Part shown: piece after piece, positions 7,695-15,930 of the stretch
Numbering within the stretch: the first letter of the stretch is position 1
Layout: every line of letters starts with the position of its first letter
Source of the DNA: Micromonospora nigra
GTDB taxonomy: Bacteria; Actinomycetota; Actinomycetes; Mycobacteriales; Micromonosporaceae
Direction: 5' to 3'
DNA length: 64,000 bases
Assembly: GCF_900091585.1 (NCBI RefSeq)
Contig: NZ_FMHT01000003.1
Location: 3,277,501-3,341,500, forward strand
Program-made: the position numbers and the translations under genes
The notes under the pieces: model-generated
What the model saw: the letters and a program-made list of their open reading frames with translations, nothing else
The model's database searches: none
What the model was told of the DNA's origin: nothing

Positions 7695-9332
7695 TCAGCC
7701 GCTCAGCATGCCCCCGACAAGTCCACCCATGGCGTCGTCGGCCAGCAGCACCACCACGACGCCGATCGCCACCAGCAGGCCCAGCGCGGCGGCGAGGGCG
7801 ATCACCACCCGGGTCGTGCTCGACCGCTCCTGGTTCGGGTTCTCGGTCCAGCCCTGGGCCAGGATGTGCCCGGTCAGGGAACCGGAGTTCTCCAGCGGGC
7901 TGCTGGACGGGAAGGACACCGTCGCGTGGCCGGGCCCGTCGGGGTTCGCCCGGTAGAACGTTCCCAGGTCGCCGTCGTACCGCCCGGAACGGCCCGCGTT
8001 CCCGGCCGACCCGGGCGGTGCCGGGGCCACGCCACCGGGCAGGGACACGGTCCGGTCAGCGCCGGTCGCGTCGGGTAGGGCGGTCGTCCGGTCGGTGCCG
8101 GTCGCGTCGGGCACGGCCGTCGTCCGGTCCGTGGCCGCCGGCCGCTCGGGCAGGGCCGCTGTCCGGTCCGTGGCGGTCCTGTCGGGCGTGGCCGTCGTCC
8201 GGTCCGGGACGACCGGGGCGGTGTGGCCGGTCGGCGGGAGGACGCTCGGCCGCTCGGTCGACGGCAGGAGGCTCGGCCGTACCGAGGCCCGGGGGACGGC
8301 GCTCGGTGATGCGCCGGGTTCGCTGCCGGCCGGGGCATCCCGGCGGCTGCCGGGGTTCGTCGGCGGCGGCCAGGCCGGCAACGCCGGCGCGGGCACGACC
8401 GGGGCGGCGGCCCGGGTGGCGGGTGGGGGCGGGAACGGGGGCGCGGGCATCGGCCCCGGGGGCGGTGGCGGAGCGGGGACAGGGGGTCCCGGAGGCGGCG
8501 TGGGTGGTCCGGGCACCGGCGGAACCGGAGGGCCGGGCCGTGGACCGGGTCCGGGCGGCACCGGCCCCGGTGGGAGCGGCCCGGGTGCCGGCGGCGTCGG
8601 TCCGGGTACCGGCGGGTTCGGGGCGGGCGGCGTCGGCCCGGGTACCGGCGGGACGGGAGCCGGTGCGGGTTCCGGCTCGGGCGTGGGTGGCGTCGGCGGC
8701 TCGGCCGGCTGCGGCGGCTGTGCGGGCTCCGGGGGCTCGGGGTCGGTGGGCGCGGAGCGGTACACCTTCGCGGTGGCGGACCGGGGCCCGGCGGCTCCGG
8801 CCTCGTCGGCGGTGACCCGACTCGCCCCGGGCACGGTGGCGCTGGCCCGCGCCGACCGCTGGCCTGGCACGTCGGCTCGGCGTGGCGTCTCGGCCTGGCC
8901 TGGTCCACTGGCCCGGCCCGGTGTGTCGGTCCGGCCCGGTGTGTCGGTCCGGCCCGGTGTGTCGGTCCGGTCTGGTGCGTCGGCCCGGCCCGGGGCGTCG
9001 GTGGGGGCGGGGGACTCGGCCTGGGCTGCCTGTGCGGCAGCCGACCCGCCGGTTGGCGGCCCCACGTCCTCCGCCGTACCGACCGGTGTGGTGGCCCGGT
9101 AGGTGGTGCCGACGGGGACGCCGGCCGGGCGGGAGGCACCCCCCTGTGGAGGAGCGACGGCAGTCGGCACGCTGACCCGGGCCCGTGCCGAGCCGGCCGG
9201 CGCAACTTCGGGTCGTTCACCGGTGGCGGTGCTGGCCGGTGCTGCGGACGTCGGCCGGTCGGCGACGGGGGCGGCCGGACCGGACGCCGATCCGGGCCCA
9301 CCCGGCTGCGCCGGAACCACTTCGTCGGCCAT
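7695..9332 (-). CDS. Proline-rich, C-terminally tail-anchored membrane protein
   Basis: A 545-residue protein of very low complexity. Residues 1 to about 110 are Ala/Pro/Thr-rich; then come TDTPGR hexapeptide repeats (coded by an 18-bp unit near 8911-8980), a long proline tract with PGPTPPAP and PPVPGPP runs, and a Thr/Asp/Arg repeat of the form TDRTxxLPxxTG. The last hundred residues are ordinary, and the only membrane helix (VVIALAAALGLLVAIGVVVVLL) sits 15-20 residues from the C-terminus, with most of the chain predicted on the cytoplasmic side. The ATG at 9332 has GGAGGGCG before it. The opposite strand is also open, but the sensible C-terminal domain, start and stop favour this strand. 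I do not recognise a family. Confidence 0.7.
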   Translation of the reverse strand: MADEVVPAQPGGPGSASGPAAPVADRPTSAAPASTATGERPEVAPAGSARARVSVPTAVAPPQGGASRPAGVPVGTTYRATTPVGTAEDVGPPTGGSAAAQAAQAESPAPTDAPGRADAPDRTDTPGRTDTPGRTDTPGRASGPGQAETPRRADVPGQRSARASATVPGASRVTADEAGAAGPRSATAKVYRSAPTDPEPPEPAQPPQPAEPPTPPTPEPEPAPAPVPPVPGPTPPAPNPPVPGPTPPAPGPLPPGPVPPGPGPRPGPPVPPVPGPPTPPPGPPVPAPPPPPGPMPAPPFPPPPATRAAAPVVPAPALPAWPPPTNPGSRRDAPAGSEPGASPSAVPRASVRPSLLPSTERPSVLPPTGHTAPVVPDRTTATPDRTATDRTAALPERPAATDRTTAVPDATGTDRTTALPDATGADRTVSLPGGVAPAPPGSAGNAGRSGRYDGDLGTFYRANPDGPGHATVSFPSSSPLENSGSLTGHILAQGWTENPNQERSSTTRVVIALAAALGLLVAIGVVVVLLADDAMGGLVGGMLSG

Positions 9333-9520
9333 GCTCGCCCTCCGCACCACGTCCGCACCCGGACCCGTCGCGTCGGACCGGGAGTGCCTGACTGTCACCG
9401 TGCCACATTCGCACCTCGTCGCACAGCCGGAGTGGTCATCGACTCCGCAGGTCACCGGGACAGCTTGCACCGGGACCAGGTGGCGATCCGCTCCGGGTGC
9501 CCGGGACGGTGGCCCGCAGG

Positions 9521-11218
9521 TCAGCTCCCGGTGCTCGCCGAAGGACTGGCCGAGGTGCTGGTCGTGGGACTGGTCGAGGCGCTGGCGCTGGTCGAGGCGC
9601 TGGTCTCCGGCCCCGCGCTGCTGCTCGCCGCCGTGGTGGCGGGGACGCTGGTGCTGGCTCCGACGCTCGGCGAGGAGCCCGCCGAGGGCGACGCCTGCCC
9701 GGTCGGCTTCGGCAGCGGAGAGGTGGAGCCGGAGGCCGACGGGGACGCCGAGCCGGAGGGCGCCAGGGAGGCCGAGGCGGAGGCCGTCGGGACAGCCGAG
9801 CCGGAGGGTGACGCCTGGCCGGTCGGCGACGGGGAGGTCGAGCCGGAGGGCGAGGGCGACGGTGAGTCGGTCGGGCTGGGCGTGGGGCTCGGGGTCGTCG
9901 GGGTCGGCTTCGGCTTTCCGGTAGGGGTCGGCGTCGGCGTGGTGGGCTTCGACGGCGTGGGCTTCGGAGTGGGCTTCGGCTTCGGCTTCGGCGGGGTGGA
10001 CGGGGCGGGAACCGCACCGACCACCCGGGTCGCCGCGTAGAGCCGGGACCAGCTCACCGTCGAGATCTTGACGACGTCACCCGTGGTCGGTGCATGGATC
10101 ATCTTGCCGCCGCCGATGTACATCCCCATGTGGTGGATGCTCGTCCAACTGCTGCCGGAGGCGAAGAAAACGAGATCGCCGGGGAGCAGGGCGTTGCGGG
10201 CCACCGTCCGCGACCGGGTGGCGTAGTACTGGTCGCGGGAGACGCGGGGCAGGTCGTAGTAGCCCGCCGACCGGTAGGCGGCCCAGATCAGGCCGGAGCA
10301 GTCGAACCGGTCGGGGCCCTCGGCCGCCCAGAGGTAGGGGTCGCCGAGCTGCCGCTTCGCGTACGCCAGGGCAGCCAGTGCCGTCGGGTGAGCGGCCAGC
10401 CCGTCGACGGACTCGCCGCCGAGGTACCCGGCACCGAGCTGCTGCTCGACCGCCTCCTGCTGACGGGCCAGCTCGACCAGCCGCGCGGAGTGTTCCTCCC
10501 GCAGCTTGAGCAGCTTCGCCTCCTCGGCGCGCAGCGCCTTCTCGGTGGCGGCGTACTGCTCCTGGATTCCCTTGGCCCGCGACTCGGCCGACAGGTACGC
10601 CTGGTAGGCCGTCTGCTCGTCGGTGCGGGCGCGGGTGAGCTGGCTGGCGGCGGCGTTGGTGGACTCCTCGCGGCGGTCACCCCTGTGCAGCCGCTGGAGC
10701 ATGGTCAGATCGCGCAGGTCGGTCGCGAACTCGCCGGGTGGCAGGGCGGCGGCGGCCTTGAGTGCCTGGGCGGCGGCGGTGTCGGCGCGCCGCTGCGCCC
10801 CGGTGAGGGCGTCGCGGGCGAACTCCAGGTCGCGTTCGGCGGTGCGTAGCTGCGTCTCGGCCTCGGTGCGCTGCTGTTCGAGTTGCAGGAGCTGGGTGCC
10901 GAGCTGACCGATGCGGGTCTCGACAGCGGTGATCTGTGCCTGGAGCGGATCGGTGGCCGGCGCGGCGACCCCCGGCGCGGGCTGTCCGGGCAGGCCCGGG
11001 GCGGCGACGCCGCCGGGCAGCAGCAGCGGGCTCGACACGGTGGGGCGGGAGCCGCTGTCCGGGACGGTGACGGGCACGCCGGGCTCGGCGTACGCGGGGG
11101 CGGCGAGGACGGCGGCGGCGACGGCGCCGAGGAGAGCGGACCAGAGCATCGGCCGGAGCACCGGCGAGATCACCGGGTCACGTCGTCGCTGCCGTCGCCC
11201 GCGCCCGCTGTCGACCAT
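9521..11218 (-). CDS. Secreted NlpC/P60 peptidoglycan hydrolase (RipA-like)
   Basis: A 565-residue exported endopeptidase expected to cut peptide stems of peptidoglycan. It has a basic N-terminus and signal peptide ending near residue 44 (APAYA), a long coiled coil (about 93-262), and an NlpC/P60 domain (about 275-403) with catalytic Cys307 in DCSGL, His362/363 in IHHMGMYIG and a further His375. The coiled coil resembles the autoinhibitory N-terminal part of RipA-type hydrolases. From residue 403 a Lys/Pro/Thr then Ser/Pro/Ala-rich tail of about 160 residues runs to the end, unusual for RipA-like proteins and probably a cell-wall spacer. ATG start preceded by GGGGAG. Divergent from mqnE. Confidence 0.92.
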   Translation of the reverse strand: MVDSGRGRRQRRRDPVISPVLRPMLWSALLGAVAAAVLAAPAYAEPGVPVTVPDSGSRPTVSSPLLLPGGVAAPGLPGQPAPGVAAPATDPLQAQITAVETRIGQLGTQLLQLEQQRTEAETQLRTAERDLEFARDALTGAQRRADTAAAQALKAAAALPPGEFATDLRDLTMLQRLHRGDRREESTNAAASQLTRARTDEQTAYQAYLSAESRAKGIQEQYAATEKALRAEEAKLLKLREEHSARLVELARQQEAVEQQLGAGYLGGESVDGLAAHPTALAALAYAKRQLGDPYLWAAEGPDRFDCSGLIWAAYRSAGYYDLPRVSRDQYYATRSRTVARNALLPGDLVFFASGSSWTSIHHMGMYIGGGKMIHAPTTGDVVKISTVSWSRLYAATRVVGAVPAPSTPPKPKPKPTPKPTPSKPTTPTPTPTGKPKPTPTTPSPTPSPTDSPSPSPSGSTSPSPTGQASPSGSAVPTASASASLAPSGSASPSASGSTSPLPKPTGQASPSAGSSPSVGASTSVPATTAASSSAGPETSASTSASASTSPTTSTSASPSASTGS

Positions 11219-11458
11219 TCCGCTCCCCGTCCGGCGTGCTGGGTCCGCGCTGTCACGGGCGCGGCCGTGGGGACGGTACCAGTGTGTCGTCCCCCACCCT
11301 TGTTTACCTCAGCCGCGTAACGATGTCGATGTCTCGGCGGGTAACAGGAGGCTGAGAGTTCGTGGGGTGGGCCGCCCTCGGACGACCGTGCTGTGAGCCG
11401 GTCGGACGACCGACGTAGGCTCGACTCCGACCGCAGGTGGAAGGGACGTGGCTTGCAG

Positions 11459-12628
11459 ATGGACGCCGGGCTCAAGCGTGACCTCGAAGCGAAGGTGTAC
11501 GCCGGCGAGCGGCTGACCCGCGAGGACGGCATCGCCCTGTACGACAGCGACGACCTGGCCTGGCTGGGCCGGCTGGCGCACCATAAGCGCACCGAGCTGA
11601 ACGGCGACCGGGTGATGTTCAACGTCAACCGTCACCTGAACCTCACCAACGTGTGCAGTGCGAGCTGCGCGTACTGCTCCTTCCAGCGCAAGCCGGGCGA
11701 GAAGGACGCGTACACGATGCGCATCGACGAGGCCGTGCGCAAGGCCAAGGAGATGGAGGACGAGCAGCTCACCGAGCTGCACATCGTCAACGGCCTGCAC
11801 CCGACCCTGCCGTGGCGCTACTACCCGAAGGTGCTCAGTGAGCTGAAGGCGGCGCTGCCGAACGTCAAGCTGAAGGCGTTCACCGCCACCGAGGTGCAGT
11901 GGTTCGAGAAGATCAGCGGGCTGGGCGCCGACGAGATCCTCGACGAGCTGATGGCGGCCGGTCTGGAGTCGCTGACCGGCGGCGGCGCGGAGATCTTCGA
12001 CTGGGAGGTCCGCCAGCACATCGTCGACCACGCCTGCCACTGGGAGGACTGGTCGCGGATCCACCGGCTGGCCCACTCGAAGGGCATGAAGACCCCGTCG
12101 ACCATGCTCTACGGCCACATCGAGGAGCCCCGGCACCGGGTCGACCACGTGTTGCGGCTGCGTGAGCTGCAGGACGAGACGGGCGGCTTCGTGGTCTTCA
12201 TCCCGCTGCGCTACCAGCACGACTTCGTCGACTCGGCGGACGGCAAGGTGCGCAACCGGATCCAGGCGCGCACCACGATGGCCGCGCCGGCCGAGTCGCT
12301 GAAGACGTTCGCGGTGTCCCGGTTGCTGTTCGACAACGTCCCGCACGTCAAGTGCTTCTGGGTGATGCACGGGCTGTCGGTGGCCCAGCTCTCGCTGAAC
12401 TTCGGCGTCGACGACCTGGACGGGTCGGTCGTGGAATACAAGATCACTCATGACGCGGACTCGTACGGCACCCCGAACACCATGCACCGCGACGACCTGC
12501 TGCACCTCATCTGGGACGCCGGTTTCCAGCCGGTGGAGCGCAACACCCGCTACGAGGTGGTCCGCGAGTACGACGCCGCCCCGTCGCTGGCCGAGCGCCG
12601 CGCCGAGCCTCAGCAGGTCTGGGCCTGA
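11459..12628 (+). CDS. mqnE: Aminodeoxyfutalosine synthase MqnE
   Basis: A 389-residue radical SAM enzyme of the futalosine menaquinone pathway; it joins 3-(1-carboxyvinyloxy)benzoate (the MqnA product) to SAM-derived adenosine, giving 6-amino-6-deoxyfutalosine. The cluster motif is Cys66-x3-Cys70-x2-Cys73 (CSASCAYC), followed by FQRKPGEKDAY and the family segments HIVNGLHPTLPWRYYP and LTGGGAEIFD. A TTG two codons upstream (11453) has a better-spaced GGAAGGGA, so the true start may be there; ATG 11459 is given as the conservative choice. It is followed after 25 bp by a small membrane-protein gene. Confidence 0.95.
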   Translation: MDAGLKRDLEAKVYAGERLTREDGIALYDSDDLAWLGRLAHHKRTELNGDRVMFNVNRHLNLTNVCSASCAYCSFQRKPGEKDAYTMRIDEAVRKAKEMEDEQLTELHIVNGLHPTLPWRYYPKVLSELKAALPNVKLKAFTATEVQWFEKISGLGADEILDELMAAGLESLTGGGAEIFDWEVRQHIVDHACHWEDWSRIHRLAHSKGMKTPSTMLYGHIEEPRHRVDHVLRLRELQDETGGFVVFIPLRYQHDFVDSADGKVRNRIQARTTMAAPAESLKTFAVSRLLFDNVPHVKCFWVMHGLSVAQLSLNFGVDDLDGSVVEYKITHDADSYGTPNTMHRDDLLHLIWDAGFQPVERNTRYEVVREYDAAPSLAERRAEPQQVWA

Positions 12629-12653
12629 GCCGGGCACGTACCCTGACAGGGCC

Positions 12654-13076
12654 ATGACCGAGCAGCAGGCCGGGTTTCCCCGGCGCGACGCGCAGGGGCG
12701 CATCCGTGTCCCGGGCGACCTGGTCGGGGTGGCCCTGGCCGGCCTCGTGATCGGCCTGCTCGCCCTGGTGCTGTTCGACGGGTTGTTCACCTGGCTCGGC
12801 GACGGTGGGTTCGGCGGTGCCAACGGCTGGTTGGCGGTCATCCTGCCGGCGTGGCTGTTCCTGGACGACTTCCGGGCCTGGGAGTTCGGCGCGGCCCGGG
12901 TGGTGGCCGCCCTGTCGGCCGCGACGCTGGCGGTGGTGACCGGGCTGGTGGTGGCCGGGCTGGGCGGCGCGCTGCCGTCGTTGGCGTCCGGAGCGCTGGG
13001 GGCGGCCACGTTCACCCTGGTGTATGCGGTGGTCTGGTTCCACGGCGTCCGTTGGCTGGCTCGCCGGACGGGCTGA
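12654..13076 (+). CDS. Small integral membrane protein, four helices, unknown function
   Basis: A 140-residue protein with a polar N-terminus (about 20 residues) and four predicted membrane helices: VGVALAGLVIGLLALVLF, GWLAVILPAWLFL, VVAALSAATLAVVTGLVVAGL and GAATFTLVYAVVWFHGV. No catalytic motif is visible and I do not recognise the family. It follows mqnE closely and is followed by a DUF4229 gene, so the three may be co-transcribed; that would suggest a link to menaquinone or membrane metabolism, but this is only positional. The stop codon lies inside the first of three CGGACGGGCTGA repeats (13065, 13084, 13101). Confidence 0.75.
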   Translation: MTEQQAGFPRRDAQGRIRVPGDLVGVALAGLVIGLLALVLFDGLFTWLGDGGFGGANGWLAVILPAWLFLDDFRAWEFGAARVVAALSAATLAVVTGLVVAGLGGALPSLASGALGAATFTLVYAVVWFHGVRWLARRTG

Positions 13077-13152
13077 ACAGGCCCGGACGGGCTGACCGCG
13101 CGGACGGGCTGACATCGCCGCCGGATCGACCGGCGTCGGGGAAGGGAGAAGG

Positions 13153-13428
13153 GTGAGCGGGGCCGTCAAGTACACGCTGGGCCGGATCGGGTTGTTCGTC
13201 ATCGTGCTGCTGGCACTGTGGCCGGTGGAGTTGAACTTCCTGCTGAAGCTGATGCTCGCGGTGATCTTCTCCGCGGCGGCCTCCTTCTTCCTGCTGCGTC
13301 AGTGGCGGGAGGAGATGGCCACGGAACTGGCCGCGGCGGCGCAGCGGCGGCGGGCCGAGAAGGACCGGCTGCGTTCCGCCCTGGCCGGCGAGGACGAGCA
13401 GGACGGTGACCCCGGCCGCCGGGCGTGA
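13153..13428 (+). CDS. DUF4229 family membrane protein
   Basis: A 91-residue protein with two membrane helices (LFVIVLLALWPVELNFLL and LMLAVIFSAAASFFLL) followed by a charged Arg/Glu/Lys helical tail (residues about 48-90). The arrangement matches the actinobacterial DUF4229 family, which is often found near mqnE and other menaquinone genes. Function unknown. GTG start preceded by GGGAGAAGG. It is the likely last gene of a mqnE-containing unit. Confidence 0.8.
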   Translation: MSGAVKYTLGRIGLFVIVLLALWPVELNFLLKLMLAVIFSAAASFFLLRQWREEMATELAAAAQRRRAEKDRLRSALAGEDEQDGDPGRRA

Positions 13429-13482
13429 CCGGCGTCGCCGGACTCCCCGACCCGCCGCCCTCCCCCACCCCGCCCTTCGGCT

Positions 13483-13540
13483 CTGTGGCAGGGGAACCTT
13501 CCGGGCGGCCCGCCCTCCGGTGACCCTGTGGCAGGGGAAC
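13483..13540. repeat. Paired 15-bp repeats upstream of the carboxypeptidase
   Basis: CTGTGGCAGGGGAAC occurs at 13483-13497 and again at 13526-13540, 43 bp apart (about four helical turns). Each copy contains the small palindrome CTG-TGG-CAG. Copies on one face of the helix upstream of a promoter are typical of regulator binding, but the binding protein is unknown. Confidence 0.45.
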
Positions 13541-13563
13541 ATGTCGCCGAAGTGACGATCAGG

Positions 13564-13592
13564 TTGGGATGAGCCGAGCAACGATCGATATT
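13564..13592 (+). promoter_or_regulatory. Candidate promoter of the M14 carboxypeptidase
   Basis: TTGGGA (13564-13569) and GATATT (13587-13592) are separated by 17 bp and each match four of six positions of the primary sigma consensus. They lie in an unusually AT-rich patch of this GC-rich region and would start transcription about 65 bp before the carboxypeptidase ATG. Prediction by eye only. Confidence 0.4.
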
Positions 13593-13662
13593 GATATGAC
13601 CATGTGACCGGTGGTGGGCTGTCCTCCACCGGGCGGGTCCGCCCGCACCTCGAGGAGGTTCC

Positions 13663-15537
13663 ATGGCCTTCCGCTCCATCCCTCTGCGCCGTGGTCTGGC
13701 GCTCGTCATCGCGGCCGGGCTGGGCCTGCTCACGCTCGCCGCCCCGCCCGTGTCCGCCCGGCCCGCCCCCGACCGGGACGCGCAACCTGCCGCCGTGCCC
13801 TACCGGGTGCTCGGCCCGAAGACCCTCGCCGACCGCGACGCGGTGGCCCGTACGGGCGCCGCGATCGACTACTCCGAACACGGCGTCCTGCACATCTCGG
13901 CCACCCGGGCCGAGGCGGCGGCCATCAGCCGTCTCGGGTTCCGGCTGGAGGCGGTCGCCGCGCTGCCCACCGACCGGGGTCAGGCCGAGGCCGGCACGCT
14001 GGCCTTCCCGCCCGCCGACTCCAACTACCACGACTACGCCGAGCTGACCGCCGTGGTCAACAAGGTGGTCGCCGACCACCCGACGATCGCCCGGAAGATC
14101 AGCATCGGCACCTCGTACCAGGGCCGTGACCTGATGGCGGTGAAGATCTCCGACAACGTCGCCTCCGACGAGAACGAGCCGGAGATCCTGTTCAACTCCC
14201 AGCAGCACGCGCGGGAGCACCTGACCGTCGAGATGGCGATCTACCTGCTCAACCTGTTCACCGACAACTACAACTCCGACTCCCGGATCCGGGACATCGT
14301 CAACACCCGGGAACTGTGGATCGTCCCGACGGTCAACCCGGACGGCAGTGAGTACGACATCGCCACCGGCTCGTACCGGTCGTGGCGTAAGAACCGCCAG
14401 CCGAACAGCGGCTCGTCGTACGTCGGCACCGACCTGAACCGCAACTGGGGCTACCTGTGGGGCTGCTGCGGCGGCTCGTCCGGCTCCACCTCGTCGGACA
14501 CCTACCGGGGCCCGTCGGCGTTCTCCGCGCCGGAGACCCAGGCGCTGCGCAACTTCGTCAACAGCCGCGTCGTCGGTGGGACGCAGCAGATCAAGGCCAA
14601 CATCGACTTCCACACGTACTCGGAGCTGGTGCTGTGGCCGTTCGGCCACACCACCAACAACACCACCACCGGGATGACGGCCGACCAGTACAACACCTTC
14701 GCCACCATCGGCCAGCAGATGGCGGCCACCAACGGCTTCACCCCGCAGCAGTCCAGCGACCTGTACATCACCGACGGTGGCAGCATCGACTGGATGTGGG
14801 CGGCGCACGGCATCTGGGCGTACACCTTCGAGCTGTACCCGGGCTCGGCCTCCGGCGGCGGCTTCTACCCGCCCGACGAGGTGATCCCCGCGCAGACGTC
14901 GCGTAACCGGGAGGCGGTGCTGATCCTCAGCGAGTACGCCGACTGCCCGTACCGGGCGATCGGCAAGCAGTCGCAGTACTGCGGCGGCGGTGGCGGTGGC
15001 ACCACGGTCTGGTCGGACACCTTCGAGACCGCGACCGGCTGGACGATCAACCCCGGCGGCACGGACAACGCCACCACCGGCCAGTTCGAGCGGGGTGCCG
15101 CGCAGGCGACCAACTCCGGCGGCGCCAAGCAGCTCACCCCGTACGCGGGCAGCAACAGCCTGGTCACCGGCGCGCCGGCCGGCAGTGGTGCCGGTTCCTA
15201 CGACATCGACAGCGGTGCCACCAGCGCCCGGTCCCCGGCGGTGACCCTGCCGTCGAGCGGCACCCTGACCCTGTCGCTGGCCTGGTACCTGGCGCACGCC
15301 TCGAACTCGTCCTCGGCCGACTACTTCCGGGTCAGTGTGGTGCACAACGGCGGCACCACGACCCTGCTCAACCAGGCCGGGGCGGCGACCAACCGCAACG
15401 GTTCCTGGACGGTGTCGAGCCTCAACCTCACCCCGTACGCCGGGCAGTCCGTCCGGATCCTGGTGGAGGCTGCGGACGCCTCGGGCGCGAGCCTGGTCGA
15501 GGCGGCTGTGGACAACGTCACCATCACCGCCTCCTGA
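13663..15537 (+). CDS. Secreted zinc carboxypeptidase (M14) with C-terminal jelly-roll domain
   Basis: A 624-residue exported metallocarboxypeptidase. A signal peptide ends near residue 33 (PPVSA). After a propeptide-like region (about 40-118) comes the M14 domain with zinc ligands His182 and Glu185 (HAREH), His317 (DFHTYSE), substrate-binding DLNRNW at 257-262, NPDG at 225-228 and catalytic Glu390 in TFELYPG. A Gly-rich linker then joins a beta-sandwich domain (about 448-624) of the carbohydrate-binding/MAM-like type. It should trim C-terminal residues from extracellular peptides. Start is the ATG after CGAGGAGG. Typical of Streptomyces/Micromonospora secreted degradative enzymes and complete. 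Confidence 0.95.
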   Translation: MAFRSIPLRRGLALVIAAGLGLLTLAAPPVSARPAPDRDAQPAAVPYRVLGPKTLADRDAVARTGAAIDYSEHGVLHISATRAEAAAISRLGFRLEAVAALPTDRGQAEAGTLAFPPADSNYHDYAELTAVVNKVVADHPTIARKISIGTSYQGRDLMAVKISDNVASDENEPEILFNSQQHAREHLTVEMAIYLLNLFTDNYNSDSRIRDIVNTRELWIVPTVNPDGSEYDIATGSYRSWRKNRQPNSGSSYVGTDLNRNWGYLWGCCGGSSGSTSSDTYRGPSAFSAPETQALRNFVNSRVVGGTQQIKANIDFHTYSELVLWPFGHTTNNTTTGMTADQYNTFATIGQQMAATNGFTPQQSSDLYITDGGSIDWMWAAHGIWAYTFELYPGSASGGGFYPPDEVIPAQTSRNREAVLILSEYADCPYRAIGKQSQYCGGGGGGTTVWSDTFETATGWTINPGGTDNATTGQFERGAAQATNSGGAKQLTPYAGSNSLVTGAPAGSGAGSYDIDSGATSARSPAVTLPSSGTLTLSLAWYLAHASNSSSADYFRVSVVHNGGTTTLLNQAGAATNRNGSWTVSSLNLTPYAGQSVRILVEAADASGASLVEAAVDNVTITAS

Positions 15538-15543
15538 TCCGGC

Positions 15544-15615
15544 GGGGCCCCGTTCCACCCCCGACGGGGCCCCGTCCCACCCGGCAGGGCCCCGTTCCAC
15601 CTCGGGCAGGGCCCC
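15544..15615. repeat. Four tandem degenerate GGGGCCCC repeats after the carboxypeptidase
   Basis: Four copies of a 20-22-bp unit, each with a GGGGCCCCG or AGGGCCCCG core (starting at 15544, 15566, 15586 and 15608) and most followed by TTCCACC or TCCCACC, lie just after the stop codon. The cores are self-complementary, so the transcript could form several alternative GC stems and block 3' exonucleases or read-through into the riboswitch. No U-tract follows, so it is not a classic terminator. Confidence 0.5.
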
Positions 15616-15734
15616 GATCCGGCAGGAAAGCGGATGAATCCCCGTCGAGTGGTCGTCGTCTCCCGCCCCCGCGCAGGAGTCGGCGGCCGCTCGGCGGGGA
15701 TCGCTGCGTGACCAGGAAGAGGGCCGCGCGGCGT

Positions 15735-15850
15735 GCGCTACCGTCTTACCGACCACGCCACAGCGAAGCCGGTGCGAAACCGGTGCTGTCCCGCAACTGT
15801 GATGCCCCTGCCGGGGACGAGCCAGGTCGCCTGCGGTGCGGTCGCGACCC
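15735..15850 (+). ncRNA. Cobalamin riboswitch aptamer
   Basis: The leader of the btu operon contains the conserved cobalamin aptamer elements in order: GAAGCCGGTGCGAAACCGG (15765-15783), the GCTGTCCCGCAACTGTGA core (15785-15802) and the B12 box GAGCCAGGTCGCCTGC (15819-15834). Adenosyl- or other cobalamin binding is expected to repress the downstream uptake genes. Outer boundaries are approximate because the P1 stem was judged by eye. Confidence 0.92.
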
Positions 15851-15890
15851 GCGCTCTCGAGGAAGGGCGCCTCGCGGACGGACGTACGCG

Positions 15891-15926
15891 TCCTGTCGGC
15901 GAAGCACCACCTCGACCGACAGGAGG
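15891..15926 (+). promoter_or_regulatory. Shine-Dalgarno-sequestering hairpin of the riboswitch
   Basis: TCCTGTCGG (15891-15899) is perfectly complementary to CCGACAGGA (15916-15924), and the right arm contains the first four bases of the AGGAGG ribosome binding site (15921-15926) of the substrate-binding-protein gene. The stem would hide the site, implying translational control. An alternative small stem, GGACG-TACG-CGTCC, uses the first bases of the left arm and could be the competing form. Pairing is seen; its control by the aptamer is inferred. Confidence 0.6.
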
Positions 15927-15930
15927 ACCG

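Noticed and set aside
5782..7956. Very long plus-strand open frame opposite the DEAD-box helicase
   Set aside because: The minus strand encodes a complete helicase with all motifs; the plus-strand frame is His/Gly/Arg-rich without domain sense, an artefact of high GC content.
8095..9102. Glycine-rich plus-strand frame resembling PE_PGRS-type proteins
   Set aside because: It is the complement of the proline-rich coding region on the minus strand, lacks a plausible Shine-Dalgarno and any non-repetitive domain.
11219..11458. c-di-AMP (ydaO) riboswitch before the NlpC/P60 gene
   Set aside because: Actinomycete hydrolase genes often have one, but none of its conserved blocks is visible in this 240-bp leader.
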